From the NCBI RefSeq assembly GCF_028680575.1, contig NZ_JAPCKI010000001.1:186001-250000 (forward strand): a stretch of DNA of 64,000 bases, written 5' to 3'. A model generated the notes under the pieces. That model was given only the letters and a program-made list of their open reading frames with translations, was not told the DNA's origin and did no database searches. The position numbers were made by a program, and so were the translations under genes. Shown piece after piece: positions 34,035 through 41,549 of this stretch (position 1 is the first letter of the stretch; each line of letters opens with the position of its first letter). The DNA comes from Acidovorax benzenivorans. Lineage in GTDB: Bacteria; Pseudomonadota; Gammaproteobacteria; Burkholderiales; Burkholderiaceae_C.

Positions 34035-34787
34035 CTAGTCCTTCACCAGTGCCCACACCAGCGCCACCCCTGCCGCCAGCAAGTCCCCGGTGAACGAGTT
34101 GTCATCCGCATCGCTGCTGCTGGTGAACGCGCGCTTTTGGCGCTCCCGTTCGGCGCGGGTGCGGTCTCGCTCCAGGGCCACCAGGGCATCGCCGATGTCC
34201 ACGGGCGATGCAGGCGTTGCTGCAGAGGCCTTGGCGCGGGCGCCCGCCTGGGCGTAGCCCTCCATGGCGCGCACCACGGCCTGGGGGTCGATGAGGGAGA
34301 ACGCCGCGCGGCAATAGGGGCAGGCGTGGTCCTTGCGGATGTCCACAGGGGCGCCGCAGCTGGTGCAGTAGATGGCGCCCACACGTTGGGCCAGGTCGTC
34401 GATCTCGGGGCGCGTCATGTGGCGCACAAAGCCCTTTTCGACCATGAAGGACGAGAAGGTGCTGAACCGCCCATGCTGGCGCCCACAGCGGTACACCATG
34501 TAGCGGCCGCTGCGCACCACGTCAAAACCCTTGGCCAGGCTGGTGTTGCAGCGCGGGCAGGCCATGCTGTCGGCCAGAGGCTGGTGCTGGTCCACGCGGT
34601 GCTCGTGCAGCAGACGAAACAGCTCGACCACCGAATGGGGTGTGAGCTTGAGGTTCTCGTGCCGGTCAAACCACAGGCCCTGGCAGGCAAAGCAGATGTC
34701 CAGCTCCAGCGAGTCGCCCAGGTTGCTGGCAAAACGGTGGGCCTGCATGGGTTGGCGGCAGGAGGGGCAGGACGGCAGGTGGTGCAT
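34035..34787 (-). CDS. Zinc-ribbon protein (zf-TFIIB-like)
   Basis: A 250-residue protein with several paired-cysteine knuckles: CPSC...CFAC (residues 7-35), CPRC (about 77) with a later cysteine and histidine, and CTSC...CPYC (about 139-158). The spacing suits two or three zinc ribbons. The first resembles the TFIIB-type zinc finger family seen in small bacterial proteins. A hydrophobic helix at the C-terminus (GDLLAAGVALVWALVKD) could anchor it to the membrane. Function unknown. Confidence 0.78.
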   Translation of the reverse strand: MHHLPSCPSCRQPMQAHRFASNLGDSLELDICFACQGLWFDRHENLKLTPHSVVELFRLLHEHRVDQHQPLADSMACPRCNTSLAKGFDVVRSGRYMVYRCGRQHGRFSTFSSFMVEKGFVRHMTRPEIDDLAQRVGAIYCTSCGAPVDIRKDHACPYCRAAFSLIDPQAVVRAMEGYAQAGARAKASAATPASPVDIGDALVALERDRTRAERERQKRAFTSSSDADDNSFTGDLLAAGVALVWALVKD

Positions 34788-34954
34788 GGCGGCGGTGCCC
34801 TCGGGGGGCAGAGCGGGTGGTGGCCCAAATGCTAACCCGGCCTCCGGCCGATGCCGCCCATGCGCAGGGAGCCTGTTGACGATCAGGCCCTGAGTCGCCG
34901 ACCGTCATCACGCATCCACTAGCATCCACGCCTCAATAACAAGGAACCGACAAC

Positions 34955-36244
34955 ATGGGATTCATGAACTGGCGCGTGAAAAGCGCTGAGGTGTTGCAAC
35001 AAGGCGGCGTGATCGCGCCGGACGAGCGGCTGCCCTGGCCGCAGACGGCGGTGATGGGGGTGCAGCACGTGATTGCGATGTTTGGCGCCACGGTGCTGGC
35101 GCCAATCCTGATGGGCTTTGACCCGAACGTGGCCATCCTGATGAGCGGCATCGGCACGCTGATCTTCTTCCTCGTCACCGGCGGCAAGGTGCCCAGCTAC
35201 CTGGGGTCGAGCTTTGCGTTCATCGGCGTGGTGATTGCGGCCACGGGCTATGCGGGCCAAGGGCCCAACGCCAACATTGGCGTGGCACTGGGCGGCATCA
35301 TTGCGTGTGGCCTGGTCTACACGCTCATCGGCGCGCTGGTGCAGGCCATTGGCACGGGCTGGATCGAGCGCTTCATGCCGCCCGTGGTCACGGGCTCGGT
35401 GGTGGCGGTGATTGGCCTGAACCTGGCGGGCATCCCCATCAAGAACATGGCCGCCAGCAACTTTGACAGCTGGATGCAGGTGGTGACCTTTGTGAGCGTG
35501 GGCCTGGTGGCCGTGCTCACGCGCGGCATGGTGCAGCGCCTCTTGATCCTGGTGGGGCTGATCGTGGCCAGCATCATCTATGCGGTGCTGACCAACGGCC
35601 TGGGCCTGGGCAAGCCGATGGACCTGACCGCGCTGGCCAACGCCGCGTGGTTTGGTTTGCCGAACTTTGCGGCCCCGCAGTTCAGCGGCAACGCCATGCT
35701 GCTGATTGCGCCCGTGGCCATCATCCTGGTGGCTGAGAACCTGGGCCACGTGAAGGCCGTGACGGCCATGACCGGCCAGAACCTGGACCGCTACATGGGC
35801 CGCGCGTTCATCGGTGACGGCATTGCCACCATGGTGAGCGGCAGCGCGGGCGGCACGGGCGTGACCACCTATGCCGAGAACATCGGCGTGATGGCAGCGA
35901 CCAAGATCTATTCCACCGCCGTGTTTTTGCTGGCGGGTGTGTTTGCGCTGGTGCTGGGCTTTTCGCCCAAGTTCGGCGCGCTGATCCAGACCATTCCGCT
36001 GCCGGTGATGGGCGGCGTGTCCATCGTGGTGTTTGGCCTGATCGCGGTGGCGGGCGCCAAGATCTGGGTGGACAACAAGGTGGACTTTTCGCAGAACAAG
36101 AACCTCATCGTGGCGGCCATCACGCTGATCCTGGGCACGGGCGACTTCACGCTCAAGTTCGGCCAGTTCGCGCTGGGCGGCATCGGCACCGCCACGTTTG
36201 GAGCGATCCTGCTGTACGCGCTGCTCAACCGCAAAACGGCGTAA
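34955..36244 (+). CDS. uraA: Uracil permease, NCS2 family
   Basis: A 429-residue NCS2 nucleobase:H+ symporter, most like UraA/PyrP. About 14 membrane spans are predicted. The two conserved glutamates that hold uracil appear in VAENLGHV (about residue 262) and TTYAENIGV (about 311), with the preceding SGSAGGTG loop. AAGGA precedes the ATG by nine bases. Downstream lies the regulatory region of the CoA-transferase; no pyrimidine gene is adjacent. Confidence 0.92.
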   Translation: MGFMNWRVKSAEVLQQGGVIAPDERLPWPQTAVMGVQHVIAMFGATVLAPILMGFDPNVAILMSGIGTLIFFLVTGGKVPSYLGSSFAFIGVVIAATGYAGQGPNANIGVALGGIIACGLVYTLIGALVQAIGTGWIERFMPPVVTGSVVAVIGLNLAGIPIKNMAASNFDSWMQVVTFVSVGLVAVLTRGMVQRLLILVGLIVASIIYAVLTNGLGLGKPMDLTALANAAWFGLPNFAAPQFSGNAMLLIAPVAIILVAENLGHVKAVTAMTGQNLDRYMGRAFIGDGIATMVSGSAGGTGVTTYAENIGVMAATKIYSTAVFLLAGVFALVLGFSPKFGALIQTIPLPVMGGVSIVVFGLIAVAGAKIWVDNKVDFSQNKNLIVAAITLILGTGDFTLKFGQFALGGIGTATFGAILLYALLNRKTA

Positions 36245-36267
36245 CTTCGTAGACCGGAATGCATACG

Positions 36268-36283
36268 TAAGGGTTAACCCTTA
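36268..36283. promoter_or_regulatory. Perfect palindrome TAAGGGTTAACCCTTA
   Basis: A 16-bp perfect palindrome 97 bases before the CoA-transferase start, sharing the GGGTTAACCC core with 16215 and 38020. Confidence 0.6.
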
Positions 36284-36326
36284 ATTTGTAAGGAACGAAG
36301 GCTAGCATCCTGGGTTTTGTCCACGG

Positions 36327-36366
36327 GGCCATCCGCTCACCGGGCGGGTGGCCTCTTTTCTTTTTT
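36327..36366 (+). promoter_or_regulatory. Hairpin plus T-tract in the CoA-transferase leader
   Basis: GGCCATCCGC and GCGGGTGGCC form a ten-pair stem (one G-T pair) with a seven-base loop, followed by TCTTTTCTTTTTTG. It looks like a terminator, but only 13 bases then remain before the start codon, too few for a promoter. It is therefore either the uraA terminator lying inside the next leader or an attenuator. Confidence 0.55.
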
Positions 36367-36379
36367 GCGGAGTTTGTTC

Positions 36380-37921
36380 ATGTCCCTGGCCGATCGGGTG
36401 CTGTACCCCGACTTTCTCTCCCGCACCATGTCCGCCGATGAAGCGGCCGCCCTGATCCCCGCTGGTGCCCATGTGGGCATGAGCGGATTCACCGGCGCGG
36501 GCTACCCCAAGGCCGTGCCCGGCGCGCTGGCGCGCCGCATCGAAAGCCTGAACGCGCAAGGCCATGGTTTCAAGATCGGGCTGTGGACGGGGGCCAGCAC
36601 CGCGCCTGAGCTGGACGGCGCGCTGGCCCAGGTGGACGGCATCGAGATGCGCCTGCCCTACCAGTCCGACCCCACGGTGCGCCGCCAGATCAATGCGGGG
36701 CAGATGCAGTATGTGGACATCCACCTGTCGCACGTGGCGCAGTTCGTGTGGTTTGGCTTTCTGGGCAAGCTCGACGTGGCCGTGGTCGAGGTGGCGGGCG
36801 TGTTGCCCGACGGGCGGCTGATCCCGTCGTCGTCGGTGGGCAACAACAAGACCTGGCTGGACCAGGCCGACAAGGTCATCCTGGAAGTGAATGCCTGGCA
36901 CAACCCGCAGCTGGAGGGCATGCACGACATCTACTACGGCACCGACCGGCCGCCGCACCGCAAGCCGATCCCCATGACACGGCCTGATGAGCGCATTGGC
37001 GAGCCCTACCTGCGCTGCGACCCGAGCAAGGTGATTGCCGTGGTGATGACCAACCAGCCCGACCGCAACAGCGTGTACGCCGCGCCCGACGACACCTCCA
37101 ACCGCATCGCGGGCCACATCATCGAGTTTTTGCAGCACGAGGTGAAGAAGGGCCGCCTGCCCAAAGACCTGCTGCCGCTGCAGTCGGGCGTGGGCAACAT
37201 TGCCAACGCGGTGCTGGCGGGGCTGAACAATGGCCCGTTCGAGAACCTCACGGCCTACACCGAGGTGCTGCAGGACGGCATGCTGGACATGCTGCGCTCG
37301 GGCAAGCTGGCCAGCGCCTCGGCCACGGCGCTGTCGCTGAGCCCTGCGGCCATGCAGGACTTCAACGACCGCATCGACTACTACAAGCAGCGCATCGTGC
37401 TGCGCCCGCAGGAGATCAGCAACCACCCCGAGCTGATCCGCCGCATGGGCCTGATCGCGATGAACGGCATGATCGAGGCCGACATCTACGGCAACGTGAA
37501 CTCCACGCATGTAATGGGCTCGGCCATCATGAACGGCATTGGCGGCTCGGGCGACTTTGCACGCAACGCCTACCTGTCGATCTTCATGACGCCGTCGCTG
37601 GCCAAGAACGGAAGCATCTCCTGCATCGTGCCCATGGCCTCGCATGTGGACCACACCGAGCACGATGTGCAGATCCTCGTCACGGAGCAAGGGCTGGCCG
37701 ACCTGCGCGGCCACTCGCCCACGCAGCGGGCCGAAATCATCATCGACCGTTGCGCACACCCGGACTTCCGCCCTGCCCTGCACGACTACGTGGCCCGCGC
37801 CAAACGCGGCGCCGTGGGCCAGCACACGCCGCACCTGCTGGGCGAGGCGTTGTCGTGGCACCAGCGGTATGTGGAGACGGGCAGCATGCGCAAGCCCGCA
37901 GACCCGGCCAGCGCAGCGTAA
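36380..37921 (+). CDS. Acetyl-CoA hydrolase / succinyl-CoA:acetate CoA-transferase
   Basis: A 513-residue class I CoA-transferase of the acetyl-CoA hydrolase family. Signature parts are GAHVGMSGFTGAGYPKAVP, LPLQSGVGNIANAVLAGL, and YTEVLQDGML, whose glutamate (about residue 295) forms the enzyme-CoA thioester. GNVNSTHV and the closing TEQGLADLRGHSP also fit. It most likely moves CoA between succinyl-CoA and acetate or propionate. GGAG lies nine bases before the ATG. The leader carries an operator-like palindrome and a hairpin. Confidence 0.92.
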   Translation: MSLADRVLYPDFLSRTMSADEAAALIPAGAHVGMSGFTGAGYPKAVPGALARRIESLNAQGHGFKIGLWTGASTAPELDGALAQVDGIEMRLPYQSDPTVRRQINAGQMQYVDIHLSHVAQFVWFGFLGKLDVAVVEVAGVLPDGRLIPSSSVGNNKTWLDQADKVILEVNAWHNPQLEGMHDIYYGTDRPPHRKPIPMTRPDERIGEPYLRCDPSKVIAVVMTNQPDRNSVYAAPDDTSNRIAGHIIEFLQHEVKKGRLPKDLLPLQSGVGNIANAVLAGLNNGPFENLTAYTEVLQDGMLDMLRSGKLASASATALSLSPAAMQDFNDRIDYYKQRIVLRPQEISNHPELIRRMGLIAMNGMIEADIYGNVNSTHVMGSAIMNGIGGSGDFARNAYLSIFMTPSLAKNGSISCIVPMASHVDHTEHDVQILVTEQGLADLRGHSPTQRAEIIIDRCAHPDFRPALHDYVARAKRGAVGQHTPHLLGEALSWHQRYVETGSMRKPADPASAA

Positions 37922-38019
37922 GAGCGCGCGCCCGCGTCGCGACATGGTCCGTGGGGCGATGGGGGTAATGAGGGTCATAGGCCTTCGACAGCCCATTGCC
38001 AGCATGGCCCGATAAAATC

Positions 38020-38031
38020 AGGGTTAACCCT
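38020..38031. promoter_or_regulatory. Palindrome AGGGTTAACCCT
   Basis: A 12-bp perfect palindrome 79 bases before the start of the solitary binding-protein gene, with the same core as the sites before the CoA-transferase and the FUSC protein. Confidence 0.55.
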
Positions 38032-38058
38032 AGGTCTATCGACCTCCCTACCCACCTC

Positions 38059-38088
38059 CACCAGCCCCTGTCCGGGGCTGGTGTCCTT
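38059..38088 (+). promoter_or_regulatory. Hairpin plus T-tract in the binding-protein leader
   Basis: CACCAGCCCC and GGGGCTGGTG form a perfect 10-bp stem with a five-base loop, followed by TCCTTTTG. Only 22 bases separate it from the ATG. The order palindrome, hairpin, T-tract, start matches the CoA-transferase leader. Confidence 0.55.
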
Positions 38089-38110
38089 TTGTCTGCGAGA
38101 TTTTTTCACC

Positions 38111-39262
38111 ATGCAACGCCGTCAGTTCACCCAATCCCTTGTGGCCGCCAGCACCGGCCTGCTGCTTGCCACCCCGTCGCGCGCCGTGGGCGTGCAAGAC
38201 CCGATGGACGCCAAGAGCGTGACCATTGGCTGCTCGCTGGGCACCAGCGGCGCGCTGGCCAGCCTGGGCAAGGAACTGAAACAAGGACTGGATGCCGGGT
38301 TTGCCCAGGCCAATGCCAAAGGCATCCACGGCCGCGAGATCAAGCTGCTAGCCATGGACGACGGCTACGACGCTGCGCGCTCCGAGGAGAATGTTCGCAA
38401 GCTGATTGCCGATGCCAACGTGGTGTCGCTGATCTCGTGCATGGGCACGGCTAACAACCAGCGCATCCTGCCGCTGGTGGACGAGGCGCAGATCCCTTAC
38501 GTGGCCCCGCAAAGCGGCGCCACATCGCTGCGCAAGGCCGAGTACCGCTCGGTGTTCCACGTGCGCGCCAGCTACACCGACGAGGCCCAGCGCCTGGCCC
38601 AAAAGCTGGTGTCCATGGGCATCACCGACCTGGCCATCGTGTACCAGGACACCGCCTTTGGCCGCGAGTTTCTGGCCGACGTGACCAAGGCCATGGTCGC
38701 CGCCAAGCAGCCCGCGCCCAAGGCCTTCAAGCTCGACCCCCAAGGCGCCCAGGTGGCCGACGTGGTGGGCAAGGCCGTGGCCGCCAAGCCCAACGCAGTG
38801 CTGCTGGGCACGGCGGGCGACATCACCGCCACGCTGGTCAACGAGTTCAAGAAAGTCTCGCCCAGCACGCCGCTGGCCGCCACCAGCGTGGCGCTGTCGG
38901 GCGACAACCTGCGCCAGCTGGGCGGCAAGGCATCGGGCATTGCGCTGTCGATGGTGCTGCCCGACGCGGCCCGCACCAGCGTGGCCGTGGTGCGTGACTA
39001 CCAGAAGGCCATGCGCGCGCTGGGCTACCAGGAGTTTTCAGCCCGCAGCTTTGAAGGCTATGTGAACGCGCGTGTGCTGACCGAAGGCCTGGAGCGCGCG
39101 GGCCGCGACCTGACCCGTGCCAAGCTGCGCAACGCGCTCGCCAGCATCCGCAGCAGCGACCTGGGTGGCCTGTCCATCGACTACGCCAGCGGTGCACCCT
39201 ATGTGGGCTCGCGCTTTCTGGACCTGGGGGTGATGGGCGCCAACGGGAAATTTGTGGGCTGA
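38111..39262 (+). CDS. ABC transporter substrate-binding protein, branched-chain amino acid type
   Basis: A 383-residue periplasmic binding protein of the LivJ/Peripla_BP_6 type. The N-terminus MQRRQFTQSLVAASTG resembles a Tat or long Sec signal, cleaved near TPSRA. The mature part has TIGCSLGTSGALASLGKELKQG and a GTAGDITATLVNEFKK hinge region. No permease or ATPase genes are nearby, so it either serves a remote transporter or acts as a sensor. The leader shares a palindrome and hairpin with the CoA-transferase, hinting at a common regulator. Confidence 0.88.
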   Translation: MQRRQFTQSLVAASTGLLLATPSRAVGVQDPMDAKSVTIGCSLGTSGALASLGKELKQGLDAGFAQANAKGIHGREIKLLAMDDGYDAARSEENVRKLIADANVVSLISCMGTANNQRILPLVDEAQIPYVAPQSGATSLRKAEYRSVFHVRASYTDEAQRLAQKLVSMGITDLAIVYQDTAFGREFLADVTKAMVAAKQPAPKAFKLDPQGAQVADVVGKAVAAKPNAVLLGTAGDITATLVNEFKKVSPSTPLAATSVALSGDNLRQLGGKASGIALSMVLPDAARTSVAVVRDYQKAMRALGYQEFSARSFEGYVNARVLTEGLERAGRDLTRAKLRNALASIRSSDLGGLSIDYASGAPYVGSRFLDLGVMGANGKFVG

Positions 39263-39264
39263 GG

Positions 39265-39433
39265 CTAGGAGCCTGTCGGACTTGGAGCGTCGATAGCGAG
39301 AATCGGCCCCAGCGAGGACAGTTTTTGCCGGATTTGCAGACCCATAGCCCGGCTATGGGGCAAAAAGACGGTAAAAAATGGACCGCTGCGGCCGATTTGC
39401 AGCCGACGACTTCCAAGTCCGACAGGCTCCTAG
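39265..39433. mobile_element. 169-bp MITE-like element with perfect 22-bp terminal inverted repeats
   Basis: It begins CTAGGAGCCTGTCGGACTTG and ends with the exact complement of that end (22 bp each, 39265-39286 and 39412-39433). The inside holds no gene. It contains a smaller inverted repeat, CCATAGCCCGGCTATGG (39344-39360), and an AAAAAGACGGTAAAAAATGG segment. It starts two bases after the binding-protein stop. No clear target-site duplication is visible. A non-autonomous transposable or REP-type element is likely. Confidence 0.7.
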
Positions 39434-39516
39434 GCACCTGCGGCACAGGGCGGGGCCACGGGCATTGGCACAATCAGCGGCTTGCACTGACTTGGCCCAG
39501 CCGCCCCTTGAACACC

Positions 39517-39939
39517 ATGCCCATCTGGAAAAAACCCATCGACCTGGCCCTGCTGAAGGCCGCCAACCGCAACACCGCCGTAGAGCACCTGGGCATTGAG
39601 TTTGTCGAGGTGGGTGACGATTTTCTGCGCGCCCGGGTGCCGGTAGACCATCGCACCACCCAGCCTTTCGGACTGCTGCACGGCGGGGTCAGCGTGGTGT
39701 TGGCCGAGTCGCTGGGCTCCACCGGCGCCTACTACACCCTGCCCGAGGGCTACCGCGCCGTGGGCCTGGACATCAACGCCAACCACCTGCGCTCTGCGAC
39801 CAGCGGCTGGGTGACCGGGACCGCAAAGCCCGTGCACATTGGCCGCACCACGCATGTGTGGCACATCGATTTGCACAACGAAGCGGGTGAGCTGACCTGT
39901 GTGTCGCGGCTGACGATGGCGATCCTCGCACCCCGGTAG
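39517..39939 (+). CDS. Hotdog-fold acyl-CoA thioesterase, YdiI/MenI family
   Basis: A 140-residue hotdog thioesterase close to E. coli YdiI. It shares IWKK near the start, QPFGLLHGGVSVVLAESLGS with the catalytic glutamate at residue 64, and INANHLRSA. In E. coli the enzyme hydrolyses 1,4-dihydroxy-2-naphthoyl-CoA for menaquinone but also many aryl-CoAs. Comamonadaceae generally use ubiquinone, so a detoxifying or recycling role on aryl-CoA esters is more likely here. It is preceded by the MITE-like element and followed by repeats. Confidence 0.9.
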   Translation: MPIWKKPIDLALLKAANRNTAVEHLGIEFVEVGDDFLRARVPVDHRTTQPFGLLHGGVSVVLAESLGSTGAYYTLPEGYRAVGLDINANHLRSATSGWVTGTAKPVHIGRTTHVWHIDLHNEAGELTCVSRLTMAILAPR

Positions 39940-39945
39940 AGGACT

Positions 39946-40050
39946 TCCCCCTGAGGCACTTCGTGCCTTCCCCCTTCTCTCGAATCGCTGGCGCGATTCG
40001 GGAAGGGGGACGATGCCCTCGCTGCGGGGCGGCCCTTGCTCGGCATCCCT
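39946..40050. repeat. REP-like element, long copy
   Basis: It contains CCCCCTGAGGCACTTCGTGC, then a second hairpin CGAATCGCTGGCGCGATTCG flanked by TTCCCCCTT and AAGGGGGACG, and ends GGGGCGGCCCTTGCTCGGC. It is the longest member of the family also seen at 26403 and 32911. It lies between convergent genes. Confidence 0.65.
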
Positions 40051-40084
40051 GGCCTGGGGCGCGCCGGTTTCAAAGGCGGTTGGA

Positions 40085-40152
40085 AATTCAAGGCAAATAG
40101 GCCGTTACCGCGCGACCATCATGCCTTGATAGCTATCTATTCAGTAGCATTC
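40085..40152 (-). repeat. Dispersed ~65-bp element at the end of the adenosyltransferase gene
   Basis: On the minus strand it reads GCTACTGAATAGATAGC, then GGCATGATGGTCGCGCGG and ACGGCCTATTTGCCTTGAA, aligning with the copies at 31372 and 8384. The TAG stop of the adenosyltransferase (40137) lies in its first hairpin. Confidence 0.6.
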
Positions 40153-40706
40153 TGCTGCGCCAGTCGCTCGCTTTTCCAGTACACGTCATCCCCGCCATCC
40201 ATGCGGTTTAGCACACGGGCCAGCACGAACATCAGGTCGGAGAGGCGGTTGAGGTACTGGCGCGGCGCGTCGTTCAAGGCCTCTTCGGTGCCCAGCGCCA
40301 CCACGGCGCGTTCGGCACGGCGGGCCACGGTGCGGCACACGTGGGCCTGTGACGCGGCGCGCGTTCCTGCGGGCAGGATGAATTCCTGCAGGCGCGGCAG
40401 CGCGGCGTTGTGGTGGGCCAGGGCTTCGTCCAGTGCCAGCACGGCTTCGGCCTTGAGCAGCTCAAAACCCGGGATCGACAACTCGCCACCCAGGTTGAAC
40501 AACTGATGCTGCACCTCGACCAGCAGGGTGCGCACTTCGGCGGGCAGCGGCTCGCACAGCAGCAGGCCGATGTGGGAGTTGAGTTCATCCACATCACCCA
40601 TGGCGTGGATGCGCAGGCTGTTCTTGGAGACGCGCTGGTTGTTGCCCAGGCCGGTGGTGCCCGCGTCGCCGGTGCGCGTGGCGATTTCTGTGAGTCGGTT
40701 GCCCAT
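40137..40706 (-). CDS. Cob(I)alamin adenosyltransferase, PduO type
   Basis: A 189-residue ATP:cob(I)alamin adenosyltransferase that makes adenosylcobalamin for B12-dependent mutases. The ATP-binding N-terminus is TRTGDAGTTGLGNNQRVSKN. The C-terminal helix RQYLNRLSDLMFVLARVLNR holds the family's arginine and aspartate contacts. The start at 40706 is the conserved family start. The stop lies inside a dispersed repeat, which may have replaced the original C-terminal codons. No other cobalamin gene is adjacent. Confidence 0.93.
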   Translation of the reverse strand: MGNRLTEIATRTGDAGTTGLGNNQRVSKNSLRIHAMGDVDELNSHIGLLLCEPLPAEVRTLLVEVQHQLFNLGGELSIPGFELLKAEAVLALDEALAHHNAALPRLQEFILPAGTRAASQAHVCRTVARRAERAVVALGTEEALNDAPRQYLNRLSDLMFVLARVLNRMDGGDDVYWKSERLAQQNATE

Positions 40707-41076
40707 GGTGCTGCCTTGTGGTGGGTGGGTCAGAGGAGAGTCGATGGCACATCGATCCATCGCGCAAGGCCAATGGGTCGAACTGCGGTGGTGTTGCCAG
40801 CGCCTTGGCACCGGCCAGCGCGCGATTGTCCGCCAGCGGCCTTGTGCGTGTCACCTTGTGCGTATTCGCCCCCGGCGCGTATGGAGGACGGTGCGGAGTG
40901 CGAAGAACGCACACGTCTTGCTACATCCAAGGTACATACCCATACAAACCAGCCCTGCAGCGTTACACCACGCTGGCAAATGTTGAGTGAGGCAACAGCA
41001 GGCAAGAGTGCTGGCGTTACCCGCCTTGCTGCGGTGCAATGAAAGTCTGTTCAACTTCAAAGGAGCCAGGCTCACC
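40707..41076. other. 370-base intergenic stretch without a gene
   Basis: This region must hold the divergent promoters of the adenosyltransferase and the EF-hand protein. I see no coding frame with a ribosome site, no strong hairpin and no repeat from the families above. Confidence 0.4.
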
Positions 41077-41418
41077 ATGAAAGCACAGCAACGACGCAAC
41101 TACTCGTTCGACACACGCAGCGTGATGCTCTTCGCCGCCCTCTCTCTGGGGGGTGTGGGTGCCTTGCAGGCACAAACCTCTTCACCAGGAAAAACCGCCT
41201 CCCCGTCAGAAGTCCCATACTCGTACGGCCCAGGCACTGGCAATCCCTCCAAGGCGGCGACCACCGCATTCCAGCGCGCAGACGCCGACAAGGACGGCAA
41301 GCTCAGCGAAAAGGAAGCCGCCCAATTGCCAGCCATCAGCCAACGATTCAAGGACCTGGACGCCGACCACAATGGCACCCTCTCGCCCACCGAGTTCGAG
41401 AAAGGTCTACTGTCCTGA
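41077..41418 (+). CDS. Secreted EF-hand protein
   Basis: A 113-residue protein with a signal peptide (membrane segment about residues 16-31, likely cut after ALQAQ). The calcium-binding loops are DADKDGKLSEKE (about residues 69-80) and DADHNGTLSPTE (about 94-105). Both keep acidic residues at positions 1, 3 and 12, so they should bind calcium in the periplasm. Function beyond that is unknown. A strong terminator follows; single-gene unit. Confidence 0.87.
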   Translation: MKAQQRRNYSFDTRSVMLFAALSLGGVGALQAQTSSPGKTASPSEVPYSYGPGTGNPSKAATTAFQRADADKDGKLSEKEAAQLPAISQRFKDLDADHNGTLSPTEFEKGLLS

Positions 41419-41496
41419 CACACAGTCCCCAGGTTGCGGCTTTGGTATTCAAACCCATCAGCCAAATGGTTTGACATAGCCGCCTATTGACCCCGC

Positions 41497-41539
41497 TCCC
41501 GCCTGTACTGGAACCCTCCAGACCACAGGCGGGATTTTT
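41497..41539 (+). terminator. Rho-independent terminator of the EF-hand gene
   Basis: TCCCGCCTGT and ACAGGCGGGA form a perfect 10-bp stem with an 18-base loop, followed by five T. It lies just before the convergent ABC operon. Confidence 0.78.
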
Positions 41540-41549
41540 GTCCTGTCGG

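Noticed and set aside
36327..36366. The hairpin as a simple uraA terminator only
   Set aside because: No room remains downstream for a promoter of the next gene. Kept as a leader hairpin, though it may also end uraA transcripts.
3368..38031. GGGTTA motifs as telomere-like repeats
   Set aside because: They occur singly as palindromes in promoter regions, not as tandem arrays. A protein-binding site explains them better.
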